Origin: Prunella strophiata | Taxonomy: Eukaryota > Chordata > Aves > Passeriformes > Prunellidae | Direction: 5' to 3' | Assembly (NCBI GenBank): GCA_036583965.1 | Contig: JAZBQD010000015.1 | Span: 66,184,330-66,248,329 of the forward strand | Length of the DNA: 64,000 bases | In this document: positions 1 through 12,500 of the stretch, piece after piece | How the letters are laid out: each line of letters opens with the position of its first letter | Position numbering within the stretch: the stretch's first letter is position 1 | The notes under the pieces: model-generated | Databases searched by the model: none | What the model saw: only the letters and a program-made list of their open reading frames with translations | Told to the model about the DNA's origin: nothing | Made by a program: the position numbers and the translations under genes

Positions 1-3000
1 GTTGTGTATGATATGAGAACCTTTATAAAATAATTTTGAACATGCTGCTCATCAACCACTGTTAACCTCCCTGTTATATGCCAGTGTTGAAAGACTATTG
101 GCCTTCCCACATTACAATCATTTAACATTTCACTGCAATGAAGCTTCATCTTTCTGACTACTGCTTTTTCTCACCAATAATAAGCAAAATACCATGTCTA
201 AGACAGCACCATAAAGAAGAAATTATAGTGGTCAAACTTGAAAAATATATGATGTAAGCGTCTCTGTGACTCCATTTCCCTGAATTTAATACTACTAACC
301 AATGTGGATAATGTGTCTAACAATTATGGTGCTCCTTTTTCCAGTGGGCATCAGATGAAATGATTAAACATGCAACAATGATAATTCTTCACACTTACTG
401 TATTTACTGTATGGAATTCCTTCTGTTCCCCATAGTCTTTACACATTTTGTTAATACATTTTTAATAAAGCTCTGCTTCTTTTATTTCATTATTTTACTT
501 TGATTGCTAGCCTGCCTTTTTGGGGGGTCCTTGTGGTTAAAGATTTTCTTTCATATCTGTAGGTTGCCCTTTTTCTTAAACTCCCATTTTATCTTGGTTT
601 CTTCACTTATGCTCCCACCTTTTGCAATACCTTGGAGTTTTAAGCATCTTTTATGGCTTCCTTTGTCAGTGGAGTTGCTTTCTTAGCACAACATCTAGCC
701 CTGTGCTCTGAGAAAGTGTCCTCTTGGTGAGATCTACATCCAGGGCCCCACAACTCCCCACCTCCCCTCCCTTAAAACAACACCACATTAAAATGTAGGG
801 CCTTGCAGCACAAAGTGTATAGACAGCAGTGACTCCTGCCTCTATTTAGATCAAGCTCTAAACCATGTTTTAAAATCAGCCCAGAGGTTTAACCCCAGAA
901 AAAAGAAAAACTTTTTTTTTTTTTTTTCAGAAATTGATACAACCTACTTTCCTGCAGGTGGATTGACTGCTTCCATTATCTGTTCATTTTTCCTCAGACT
1001 TGATCCATGAGATTGCTTTCTTACCAATACTTGTTCACCTGAGGCAGTCTCTTAGATTTCTCTCTGAGGTAGCTTCACTAGACAGCATGAGTAGACAGCT
1101 CCTTTTCCCCACCATAGATTTTACCCAGCTGTGCCCTCACAGAGGATTTCTTCCCTACTCCAAGCCTTTCCTTCAAAGATGTTCAAGATGGCTCCCAAGA
1201 TCCATCCCACAAACCCCACATGATCTATCCCCTCAGTTTCACCAGATGGGATCCTCCAGTGTTTAATCCCTTTGCAAAACTACTCATCAGAATTTGCCCA
1301 GACACAAATCTCTAATTTGCATTCCCCAATTCCACCCCCAACTGTCCAAGCTGATCAAAGATCATTTCTGTGAAGACTCTTACTACCTTGGTAGCCTCTT
1401 CTGCCCTCCTCTCCACAGGTAAAGTTTTGAAATACCATTGGAAAAACAAGACTTGTTGGAAGCCAAATTTGGCAGGGTGGCTAATGAAGAAGCTTGCACC
1501 AAGGGTTTTATTCTTTTGTCCTCAATGTGCCCAGGCAGAACCAACAGGCCATCTCATAAATAGCAAAATGCTTCTTGGGACTGTCAAAACTGCTAGAGGA
1601 AGTGCTCTTGTCTGCTTTCCAAAACTCCTCAACTACTAGAGAGCAAACAATTCACTACATGAGTCCTCCTATACAGTACTACCAAAAAAATCTTTGGTCA
1701 ACTGGTAGTGTAGGACAATTTTAAGATGTGATTTCAGTAAGAGAAGATTTCTTAGCTTTTAACAAAAGTCCATAAGGACTTTAAATTAGAGTGGTAACAG
1801 GTTGGTAACAGACAAGGTAATGAGAAGAAACTTGCAACTGTTCCTTATTTGCACTTGGACTATCTTGGACTATAGCACAGTGCAGCAACATCCTCCATCT
1901 GTGATCTTTCCCCAGCCTTTCCTACAGATATATCCATCTACATTCTTTATGAGTACAATAGCATTCTAAGCAGACTGAAAAGAAATTAGCTCCTAAAATT
2001 TAGGATGTAATTCATGTCATGCTTCCCAGAAAAAAAGTGACAGATTTAAACTTGAACAATTCAATCTGACAGTTCATGTCTATGAGGTAATTGTTGGGAT
2101 TCAGAGCTATCCCTCTTCTTTCAGGACAGAGCAGGACTATTTTACACTGTGAAGTACATCTCATTTTCTTATCTAGAATTTAGAAAATATAGGACAATGC
2201 ATTCTATGGTCCAGACCAAAGAAAACTTGGGAATCAAATGCCCTAGTTACATTACATTACTTTACCTCCCTATAAAAAAGGGAAAAGAGTAATCAACAAA
2301 GTCAAAATCTGCCTTTTATTCCCTCCCTGCCTGGGCTGAAAGACAAACTCTGGTTAACATTATCTCTCTGGGCAGAAACTTGGTACTTTAGGTGTTTCTG
2401 AGGCTGAGCCTTTCCAGGCTGGTACCTGGTGGCCTGTTTGACTAGAATCCTTCAGCACCATGAAACTGGTCTTTTCTAGACAAGGTGTATTTCATGTGCC
2501 TCCTCCATATGAGCTAAAGATGACCACAGCCCAGACCTATCTTCATCCAGCTCCTATGTATCTCTCTCTGCTGTCTGAAGCCTGTCCAAGACAGAGGAAC
2601 TGAAGGGAAGGAACAAACATCTTAGCCCTCACTGCTCTTCCTTTTCCATGAAAATGATGAGAAGAGGTATCTGGAACTTCATGACTGAATCATGTCAGCA
2701 CAGCCCTTTGTCTTACAGAAAACCCAAATAAATCTCCAGGAGCTAGAGATCCAAGTCTCTGCAGCATGCTGATTCAGTAGTTAAAATATTAATCCTAGGG
2801 GAAGAAAATGATCTCAAATAAAATGAAACTTCATTTCATCAAGGCGCTACTGTCCCTCAAACATAGTAACCCCAATAAAGTCTGGATGTTCAAGCAGAGA
2901 GTAGACAAGACTTGGCCATGGTGAAGAAAGTCTTAGACAGGTGAAAAAGGGTTTGTTAGCTAATTAACACAACATCAAAGCTGCCAATTTAACACTTTTT

Positions 3001-3043
3001 TTTCCACCAGAAACCCTTCATTATTGAAAAAGCTTCACTTTAC
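1..3043 (-). other. FHOD3: FHOD3 intron, partial (3' part outside window)
   Basis: This follows the donor GTAAAG of exon 3044-3355. I looked for the next expected exon (LWSAG... NKRFMLDMLYAHN in mammals) and did not find it, so the acceptor lies beyond the left edge. A T run occurs at 912-927. Nothing else is recognised. Confidence 0.75.
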
Positions 3044-3355
3044 CAGTTTCATTGTCACTGGTTAACTTGTCCTCTCTCTCTTCCCTCTCTAAAGTGCTGC
3101 TTGCTGAGGATATACTGGATGCAGAACAGTTGTCTTTTTCATTCACTTCCTCATTCTGCCTCTCCTTTTCACTGAGTATTGCACTTTCTTCTGGCTCTCT
3201 CTCTGGTCCTTGCTCCACCTCACTCTCTGGTCCCACCTCTGCAGCCTCTATTTCCTTGGGTGTCTCCGTTCCCTGCTTGGCCTCAGCCTCAGCCTCCTGC
3301 TCTGGTTCTGGTTCTGGTTCTGTCTCTGTCTCTGGTTCGGGTTCACTGGCACTCA
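3044..3355 (-). CDS. FHOD3: FHOD3 exon: Glu/Pro-rich acidic linker before FH1
   Basis: This 312-nt exon is phase 1 at both ends; GTG is completed across the junction, then the frame reads SASEPEPETETEPEPEPEQE. A Glu/Ala-rich run follows, then ESEVEQGPEREPEESAILSE and KERQNEEVNEKDNCSASS, ending LEREEREDKLTSDNETG. The second half is nearly the mammalian sequence (LSEKERQNEGVNERDNCSAS). The first half is a simple acidic repeat encoded by CAGAAC/CAGAGA-type units, likely variable in length. The acceptor is CTCCACCAG and the donor GTAAAG. The FH1 and FH2 domains should follow beyond the left edge. Confidence 0.97.
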
Positions 3356-3369
3356 CTGGTGGAGAGAAC

Positions 3370-3575
3370 AACGGGAGAAAGAGATTCACTTAACAACGGA
3401 GCCGCCTCAGGTTCACCCTCTGAACGAGAGCGACGTGAGAGCTGTACAAGTGCCTTATGGAAAGAAAATGAAACGCAAGTGCACGGCGTGCTTGGGAACA
3501 TTAGCAGCACCAGACTGATGGATGTTGTGCGACGGCAGCGCTGCACGTGAGAGTGGCCTGGCAGGCCCCTCACTC
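3370..3575. promoter_or_regulatory. CpG-rich intronic patch beside an FHOD3 exon
   Basis: About 14 CpG dinucleotides occur in roughly 200 bp, against almost none in neighbouring intron sequence. It lies just upstream, in gene sense, of exon 3044-3355. It could be an unmethylated regulatory element or an internal promoter, or simply a GC-rich remnant. No TATA box or clear initiator was identified, so the regulatory call is inference only. Confidence 0.3.
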
Positions 3576-3987
3576 GCTGTCTGGAGCCAGCCCACTGTTT
3601 TTATACATACTTCCACAGCTGCAGGGTTGGACTCGCACAAGGATTTGAATGAACCAGCAGAAAATGGGCATCTCACCTGAGCATTGACAACTCAGTGCCT
3701 AGACAGAGCCAGGAGGGAAGAGATTGAAAAAAAAAAAAAAACAAACAAAAAAACAAACAAAAAGGAGGGTGATTGTGGCTTTTGGTTGAATTTTCTTTGG
3801 GTTCTGGAAGAGTTCTTTTTTCACCTGATGAGGAACACTTCAACAAAAAAAAATACAAATATTAGTTTTAATAACACACTTGAATGGCACAGTCTCGAAA
3901 TGGCACTGTCACACATTTGGCTGACAAAAACCATATGTTGTTTCATGCACATTTACTTCAGAATAGCCACATCAAAATTCAGCAAAG

Positions 3988-4054
3988 TTTCCAACTGCTT
4001 GGCATATGGCACATATTTAGTTTCCAGTTGGTTGGCATATGGCGCACAATGAGC
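3988..4054. repeat. Degenerate 33-bp tandem repeat
   Basis: Two adjacent units begin TTTCCA and share GTTGGCATATGGC-like cores with a few differences. A weaker third match (CAGTTGGCACACAGC) follows at about 4063-4077. It looks like old repeat decay. Confidence 0.6.
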
Positions 4055-7000
4055 TTTTTTATCAGTTGGCACACAGCAAACACTGTTGATAGTACACTTG
4101 GTTTCTTTTCCCTGCTTTCCCAGTAAAAATAATTCATTCACCTTTAGGGCTTTTAGCAGTAACAGCAGATTTTCACATGCAAATATTCTCTGCATGCTGC
4201 AAAGAAACTGAAGAGCATCCACACATATTCACATCAAGAAGCTCACAGTTCTCTAAAACCTGAAATGGCCATGCAAAGTGTGGCAAAAATGGACATGCAT
4301 GTTAGCTCTGCATACTTCCCAAATTCCCTCTGTACTAAATCTTGTGGGTGGCTGAACTATAATGACCAAGTCATACTTGGTTTGTCCCTCTGTTAACTAT
4401 TTTTCATTACATTATTGCAAAAGAGTCTTCTGGACTTCTCATTGTTTTTGGATTACACAAAATACAAAGAGAATTTCTTCAGGTACTACATGAACCTTCG
4501 GAGGAAAAAAAAATCACACTGAAATACTGGAATGCAATCCAAATATTTCAGTCCTCTGCTGAGCAGGTAAGTAGATTTATCCTAAGTAAATATATAAGCC
4601 AAAATAATGAAGATCACATTCTTCTCCATTGAGAGCACTTAAAATTCTAATGCTAGATATGCAAGCACCTCTGCCCATGCCTCATTTCTCTAAATGTACC
4701 TTACCTATGACTGTGTCCTGGACAGTGCCTAGAAGAGAATCAAAGTTGCAGAGGGCTGTCATGAAGTTGGCAGACACTGCAAATCCCAGTGATGTGTTTC
4801 TCACCACAGCTGTCAATGTGTAGGTATAGAATGAGAACATTTAAAAGTCAAGCCAAGATTTGAATATGATTGAGATGAAAGCTTAGGAATCCTTCAGGAG
4901 CTCCTGGAACTAATGCAGTACTTCAGCAAGAATTATTCTCAGCCTGCCATGGTTCAATGGAATGAATAATCATAATTTCATATAAATTGTAGATATTTCT
5001 CTTAAAAAAAAAACCCAAAAAACAAACCAACTGTCATGCAATAACTAAAAAGGTCAACTCCAACAGCTCAGATGTAGAAGGAAGCTGATTAAACATGGCC
5101 AGGACTCCTAAGGCTTATTGCAGCTTTGTCATCATGAAGCCTACACTGAAGATTCAATATAAAATAGTCAGGGGAGATGTAAGAAATGCTTGAGAAAATT
5201 TGAATGTTCAAAAGAATTCCAGATAGTCTTCTAACAAGAAATATTCCACACATACCAGAAATATGCAGCAACTTAGCAAAATCTAATACATAACAAAGAG
5301 TAAAGAGCAATGTACTGACATAGGCTGCTCTTTTGAGTTCCAGGAATAACAAAATCTAAGTATTGGAACAAAACAAGGATATGCTGACACTCATTTTGAC
5401 AGCCTCTCTCTATAGGGATAATATCAAACAATCCATCTATAACCCAAGTCACTTGAAAATAGTGAGCTAAGTCCAGCAGCACTTCCCTTAAGAAACAGTA
5501 CAAAAATCAAATCTGCCAGGAAACACTATCAAGAGAACAAAGCCAGCAAGCTTGACATGTGTCCATCACTTGCATTTCCATCATGTCATCCACTGCAGTG
5601 ATATTAGTGAGAACTTCTGAAGATGTTAAAAATACAATTCTCAGTGAATGCTTGGTAGTGGCCTATTTGAAATGAGCTCATACTTTCAGTCCCACATCTA
5701 CTGGGTCCATTTTCATACCAGACAAAACACTACTCTAAGTGGCAACCTCAAAGGTGGCAAGAGAAATAAATAACAGACTAGGCTCTGCCCCCTGTCTTCA
5801 GACTTCTTGCTGATGGAGAGTGCAAAGACTCAGGAAAGCAAGCCTGGCTAAATTAAAAAGCATCAACAGCAAAGAAAGGTGTGCCTGAGATTTAAGAAGC
5901 ATGACACCTTCATAAGCTGATCCCTTCCTAAAAAGCAAGCCTAAGAACTTATAATGCACTAGAGGGATATGGACATTTTCTTTAATACTCAACTATAAAT
6001 CAACTTTGAAGCAGACACAAGATGCTGTATCCTGCTGATAAGAACTCAATCCTCCAGTCCTATAAGCCCTCACAGAGAAGAAATATCCCTCTGGGCTCAC
6101 ATCTAATCCCCTGTCAGGCTAATTCATTAGCCAACCACATCCCCATCTATTTTCTCTGCCTTCCACTTGGAGGTGTGAGATACATATGCTGAGTGTCTCT
6201 TGTGGATGCATACAGTAAGTCTGAAAATGTCTATGTCTGCCCAAGACCTCTTGGTGCAATTGTTCAGGCATTGCCTAAAGTCCTGGCTGTTACCTCCCTT
6301 CCAGCTACTCCAGCACAGGATTCCTCTTCCTCTGAATTCTACAGGGACTCCTTATCTCTTCCCCACTCTGACTGACTCCAATCTTTTCCTCCCATCCCTT
6401 GTGTCGGTAAGAACAGGTGCAGACTGAATTGGCTCTTTCTTCGTGCAGTCAGAAATGATCCTTCTTTGTCCTCCCACCCCAGTTCCTCCTCAGGACTTTC
6501 TGTATCATGGTTCCTTTGGCTCTGCAGCTGGGGTTGCATTGGCCTCATTGCTCATGCTCTGGTGCTTCCCCATCTGTTGAGATGCTCTTGTCAGCCATGC
6601 TTTGGGCAGCATCTGAACCCTGCTCAACTACCACTATGTTCAGAAGGTCTCCTACTGTCCACAGTGTGCACTTGGGCTGGCCTGCCTACTTTCTCAAGTG
6701 CTAAAAAGGCTGCTTCTCTCAGAGAAGGGTTCACCTTAAATTCCTTTGTAGACTGACTTCAGAGATGTCTCAGTTATTGTTGCTCCTCCTTTACTGCATA
6801 CTTGCACTTCACAAAATATTCTCCAATGAAATTACAAAAGAATAAGTAGCTGCTCTGAAAAAAAACAACTAAGTTCCTTTTTGCAGTTACAGGACTGCCT
6901 TCATTTCCTCTGAATGCCATAACACAAGTTTTACAAGAGTAAGTCCTACAAGACTTGATTACTTCAGTGGAACCAATTGTTTTATATGAGAAAACACTGC

Positions 7001-7449
7001 AGCTCAGTAAGTCCAGATTTTTATATTGGCTAATGGTACTGTAATATTTCACAGTGTGAGACAAAGTTCCACAGACAGAATCTGTTTCCTTCTTAATACC
7101 AGTAGATACTGGATGGCCAAAGGATATTTCAGCACAAAAGGAATAAAATAAACCTGACTTCAAAAATCCCTTATTGTTTTGCTAGTAGATGAACACTCTT
7201 TGCCTTTGACCTCAGGTTCTGAATTCTGCAGAGGAATATCACACATCTGTTAACACCATTCTTGCAGAGTCATTACAGCACTGTATGCACAGAACCAAGG
7301 AACTGTTTTCCTTCTGCAGTTTCATTCCTGATTGGGAAGATGGTGAACCCCATATTAAAAGTAACTGCTTGGGGTGCAAGTAATCTGAGTTCTGTCCATT
7401 GCTCTGTTTCAGGTTTTCTTACAACTGACTTGAGCAAGTTAATGCTTCA

Positions 7450-7479
7450 TTTTCTCTCCCTATTAATAGGGAGAGAAAA
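7450..7479. repeat. 30-bp perfect palindrome
   Basis: TTTTCTCTCCCTATT is followed directly by its exact reverse complement AATAGGGAGAGAAAA, with no spacer. Each arm is pure pyrimidine or purine except for the central ATTAAT-type core. It is intronic and could extrude as a cruciform or form an RNA hairpin; no function is known to me. Confidence 0.95.
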
Positions 7480-9302
7480 AGGGATTCATAACCCTTCCTA
7501 AAACCAGTAAAACTGAGATTTTAATTCAGTATGGAGCATAAGAAAGTCAAGTAATAGTACAGAGTCCATGGCACAATGTCTACATTAAGCCCGTTCCCCT
7601 GCTTGCAGATATCCAATAATACGGGCACTTCCAGATGGTGTGTTCCTGCCCACATGCTCATGACTTCCTATGACCTTTCCAATACTCTTGGAAGATCTGA
7701 AGAAACAGTCATTCCCCATGCTCAGATCCTGCTGAAGTATGCAGATTTCAGGCCTCTGTTTAGTTTCTATCCTGGCCATCTGCCTGCAGCTGCCCTTGGC
7801 TGGAAGGCTACCCTGCACCATCCATATATTCTCTCCTTGTGGTACATTTGCCAGGCTTCCAGGTGCTGCCCTCCAATGCCCACTATATTGCCAGGAGTTT
7901 TAGTAGAGATGTCCTGTCTACCCACATGTTGATAGCTTTGCCATATTCTGGCTGTCTGAAGCTGCCCTGTACACCTGCTCTAAATGTATTCTCCAAATGG
8001 TTTGTGCTGCTCCATTTCATGCTGGATTTTTTTTTTTTAATGCTTCCAGGAGAAATATGTTAAAATAATCATCACAAGAGATACTTGCTCCCTACCCAGC
8101 TCTGAAATCCTAATGGTGGAAAAATCCAGTTTATTTGCTCTAAAAGCAATATAGCACTAAACAAAATGGGTGTTTGGATATTTCTGACTATCAGTATTGG
8201 AGGAAAATATCTGTGATTTCTAAGTTCAAATGATTCCACTGAGACTACTAAGGTTCCAAACAAGAAAACTGGGGAATATAATTGGGAAAATATATAAAAC
8301 TAAATAAAATAAACTTCACCTACTTAGTACAGTGAGGACAAACATATGCAGCATTCAGTATTTGTAACATTTTTCTTAAATTGCCTTGCTTTATAGCATG
8401 CTACCAGCCATAACACTCCATAAAACCAAGCAGTGCAAGTTACAAATGCATTAATCACCAATAGCATGTAGCAGGAAATCAAATAAAATAAAAATGAGTG
8501 ATGGTGATAATTTGCCCTCAACATGCATTCTAGCTCTCGATGTTAATGCAACGTCATGTGGTGCAAATATAAATCTGTATGGCATGTGTTGTTTTGAGGA
8601 CTGAAGGAGAGGTACATGATGCAAGTGGCAGAATGACATACAAATATACACAAAAAGCATTGCTCTGTACACCAATAAATTATATGACAGCAAACCAACC
8701 GTGCAAACACTAGTTATACTTTCCTTTTTACTAATTGTCTGTGGTCTCTTTTAAGTCCTTTATGAGCTTGTGCTACAATTTTAAGAGTTTTTTCTTGGTA
8801 TTAAAAATAATCAACACACTCCCTCTGCCTTCAATTCAAGAACTTTTCAGTTTGTCACATTCAGCCTGTGCTCTACTGGAAGGTTATTATAATCTTGGCA
8901 TTCATCTGTTGCATTTCTTTCAGAGAATCCACATACGCAAAATCTGTTGGCAGGAATACTGTTTGTCTAGTATTCAGTAACTCCTCATATATAAGGAACA
9001 TGACACTAAAATTAAGACCCTCTGTGTTCTCTATTTTCTAATTATTCCATTTGAAGAGCAACAGACAATGATAGTATGAATCGTAGCAACAATTTGCAAT
9101 GTATCCTATTATTGAACAGATTACATGATATCCAAATCAATGTAAAAAAACCAGGCAATTTAGGAAGACAGGATGGAACAATGTAGGGCCCTTTACTCTG
9201 GCACCTCATAGACTGTATTCCTGCACTCATGCATCAAAAATCCCTATCCCAAGAGAATCTGATAAACCCAGCATTGTTTCCCCTACCCTCCTTTTCACTT
9301 AC

Positions 9303-9517
9303 CTTCTGAGGGCTGAGGAGTTCCACACGGGATGGAAGGGGTCTTCAGCTCTTCCTGGGACTCTATGGATGCTGGGCTGCTGCACTTGGGTACAGGTGAG
9401 GATGGAGCTGAAGGAGATCTCAGGTTCAAGGACAGCTCACTTCTGCCTCGGCTGACACTCCGACACTTCAGTTCCTTCTCATACTCCTCTGCTGCCAACT
9501 TCTCCAAGTATTTGTAT
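9303..9517 (-). CDS. FHOD3: FHOD3 exon: end of coiled coil and Ser/Pro linker
   Basis: This 215-nt exon enters in phase 2 and leaves in phase 1. It encodes YKYLEKLAAEEYEKELKCRS, then VSRGRSELSLNLRSPSAP, and ends with SSPASIESQEELKTPS and GTPQPSE. It is clearly orthologous to the mammalian segment YKYLEQLAAEEHEKELRSRS and VSRGRADLSL. The N-terminal third completes the coiled coil; the rest is a Ser/Pro-rich linker. The acceptor is AACTTTCAG and the donor a consensus GTAAGT. Confidence 0.97.
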
Positions 9518-12500
9518 CTGAAAGTTAAATTCCAGAGGGTTTCCGTGAAGAAAAAGAAGCCTGTGGCTGATGCTTGTTTATGGATGAAACACCTGCAGAG
9601 AGTGAGCTGACTTCCTGACACAAGGAGTACAGCACTGAACTGCCTGCTTGCTCAATCTGCCAAAAAGTGCACACTAAAGCAAAGACGACTACCCTGAAAA
9701 ATGTTAAATTGCTCATTACAATACAAAACTAAAAACCAGCAGAGTTAAAGAACCTTTAGCTATAGTATTTTGTCTGCACAGTCCTCCTTTTTGGAAGCAT
9801 TTGTCTGTCTTTTTTTCACCCTCCTCCTTCACCTCCTCCTCCTCTTCCTCCTCCTCCTCTCAGCCCTCCCTCTCCCAAAACTAAAATGGGAGAGAAAAAA
9901 AAAACAGAAGAAGAAAAAAAAAACAACCCTCCAAACCCAGAGCCCCTTAATACTGGTGCAAATTGCCAAAATCTGCGACTTGCTGTAAGGAGAGGAAAAT
10001 GCAGCAGACAAAACCAGATCTTCCTGAAAATAACACCAATAATAAACGTCTGAATTGACTATCTAAAGATTCTGAACCTGCTTCTATTTGCTCTGAGAGC
10101 AATGCACTGGAATTCACTTTGTTCTCTCCAGAGCCTACAATGGAAAGTTTTTTTTTTTTTATTCTGAAAAATTTCTCTGCCGGACTCAGACATCCAATAG
10201 CTTGTACCTGACGTCACATGTAGTTTATTCATCAAAGTCACTTTAAAAGAACAAAGATACATCTGTTTTGCATTTTAGGCAGGCAGAACTCACTAACTGT
10301 TTATTAAGACCAGCTACCAATCATATTCTTCATAGTATGCTTTATACATTTCGACCAAAATAACTTTTAAATATGTGCCTGTTCCAGATGTCTGCTAATT
10401 TTATCCACCATTATTTGCTAAGGAATAAATTCATGAATACAGCTGGATCAGGGCTTTAGACTGTTTGCCTTATCCACAAGTGAGCTGTTAAACAGGTTAA
10501 TCAAGACTACTTCTTATGTCCCTGAAACACTCTGGGCATTCCCTATAACACACTGTTGTAAACACTTCATAACATTGAACACCTCTCCTCCCCCCTTCTG
10601 CATCACTGACAGCCCAAATTAGTGTAAGAGGGTGCACTAAAAGCAGGCAGGGTAAAGAAGTCAGCCATATGTGGCAACAAACATGCTTAGTACATATGGT
10701 AGCCACACATGCATGCACATTTGCAAACATTCGTACAGAGGACAGAAATGTGTCTTTGAAGAGCAGTCCTTGTGTTTTCAGAGGCAATTTGCCTTACTGC
10801 AAACAGCAATAATGAAGAACAAACTCATTTTCTTTTATTCCTCCAGAGGTATGCACATGCTTTGAACAAATTCTGCAAGAAAAGGAACCCCTACAGACTC
10901 TGGATGAAAATATAACAAGCTACATACTTGCATGGTTATAAAATAGGAACTGTTTACAGTTCTAACATGAAGCCAATTCTCGAGACTGAATCTTGCCTTT
11001 TCAATAGAGGGGAAAGCATTTCTCTGGCATCAGCATGATGTTTTGTTACAGCTCATGAAGCCACTCTTTCTCTGAATGTTGGTCACTAACGTGCAGTGCC
11101 TTCCACCTCCTCACAAGCAGAGCAGATGGGACTCCAGACTCATAAAGAGCCATTCAAACTGATCACTTGGCACTAACAGGTACAGCCCAGCTGGCTGCTG
11201 CCAAGGGGGTTTTGCAGTTTGCCAGCAGACTACAACGAAGATCTGGATGGATCCTTATATGATGTGGGGAGCAACAATGTTTTATTGTCCTCAGTTCTTT
11301 TTCAGGTGCTTTAACATTTTCTGTAGCTGCGTGCTGCACCGCCAACCAGCAAAGCAGAGACTGTCAGCAAGAGGCTTTTCAAAATGTATCTGATTATTAT
11401 ACTGAAACAAAAAAGGGAACCAGAACAGCAACTCCAATGGCAACACATCAGCAGAACTAGTTATCAAATGGGAAGCTTAATAAATAGGTATAACTGGGAA
11501 ATAAAAAAAAATTCAATAATCAGTTATTAATGGTTCACATTTGATAAATGACATTATTTAGGTTATTTTTTGTTTTTGATAAATATCTTAAAAATGAATG
11601 AATGCCAGCAGCAGATACTCAAGGTCATGTAAACCAAAATGAAGGGGTTGAAAGGATGAGCTACCATACCTCCACTACAGGATTGACAAATTGCCCCTGT
11701 ATATGCTGCCTTATTCTTGTAAATCATGGAAACCTGCAGACATCATCTCAGCTATGCCGACTCTTCTCTATAGACAATGAGCCAAAAGTCTATGGCTGTC
11801 AATTTGGTATTCCTCATGAACTGGATTCAAGTAGATGAAATGATCACTTTGAGCTCTCTAGGTATCTGAGTAATCTGAGGGCAACTTAAAATGTTAAGGC
11901 ACCAACAAAGTCATGGGGGTGGACAACATTTCAACTGTACCTCCCACTGGAGAGGGCTTGGGAGCTCACCCTTCTTGGTTTTATTCTTTAACTGCCACTG
12001 GAAGACACCCAGCCAAGCAAAGGGAAAAGGCCTCAAATCATTGAACAGCAAGAACTGATATGGAGGAACATACAAATCAGTTTTTAACTAGGATTTTAGT
12101 CATCTTGACTATAGGATTTTCTTACAATCTATGCACTCTACTAAAACAAGTTGTCATGCAACTTCCTATAGAAAATAAAACTTCATTTGTGCAGAAGTGT
12201 CTGTAAAAAAGTAGTTACAGAATGCCAATGTAATGGACTACTGGTGCAAGACTTTATTTGCAGAAGTTTTCTCCAATATTTATCTGCTGTCAAAGTAAAC
12301 ATGTCTTTCCTCTTTATGAGTAGGAACTGATAGTTAGATATCTCAGTTCAAAAGATCCCTAAGGATAACAAAACACTACTAATGAACGGTGAAATAGCCT
12401 CAGATTGTGCAGCAGTGATGATGAACACTTCCCCAAATACACTCCAGTTGGCATTTTCCCTGACAACTTGAAAGTTGTGAAGAACTCACTTCTAATTTGT

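Larger units (their letters stand above)
3356..9302 (-). other. FHOD3: FHOD3 intron (5.9 kb)
   Basis: Intron with a consensus GTAAGT donor and an acceptor in CTCTCCACCAG. It includes a CpG-rich patch next to the exon (about 3370-3575), A-rich sequence at 3727-3763, degenerate 33-bp repeats at 3988-4054 and a perfect 30-bp palindrome at 7450-7479. No additional exon is recognised. Confidence 0.8.

Noticed and set aside
1..3043. Search for the next FHOD3 exon (NKRFMLDMLYAHN region)
   Set aside because: No matching sequence was seen on the minus strand, so it must lie outside the window.
3052..3550. Plus-strand Ser/Leu-rich reading frames
   Set aside because: They are opposite-strand shadows of the Glu/Pro-rich FHOD3 exon 3044-3355 plus the CpG-rich intron edge.
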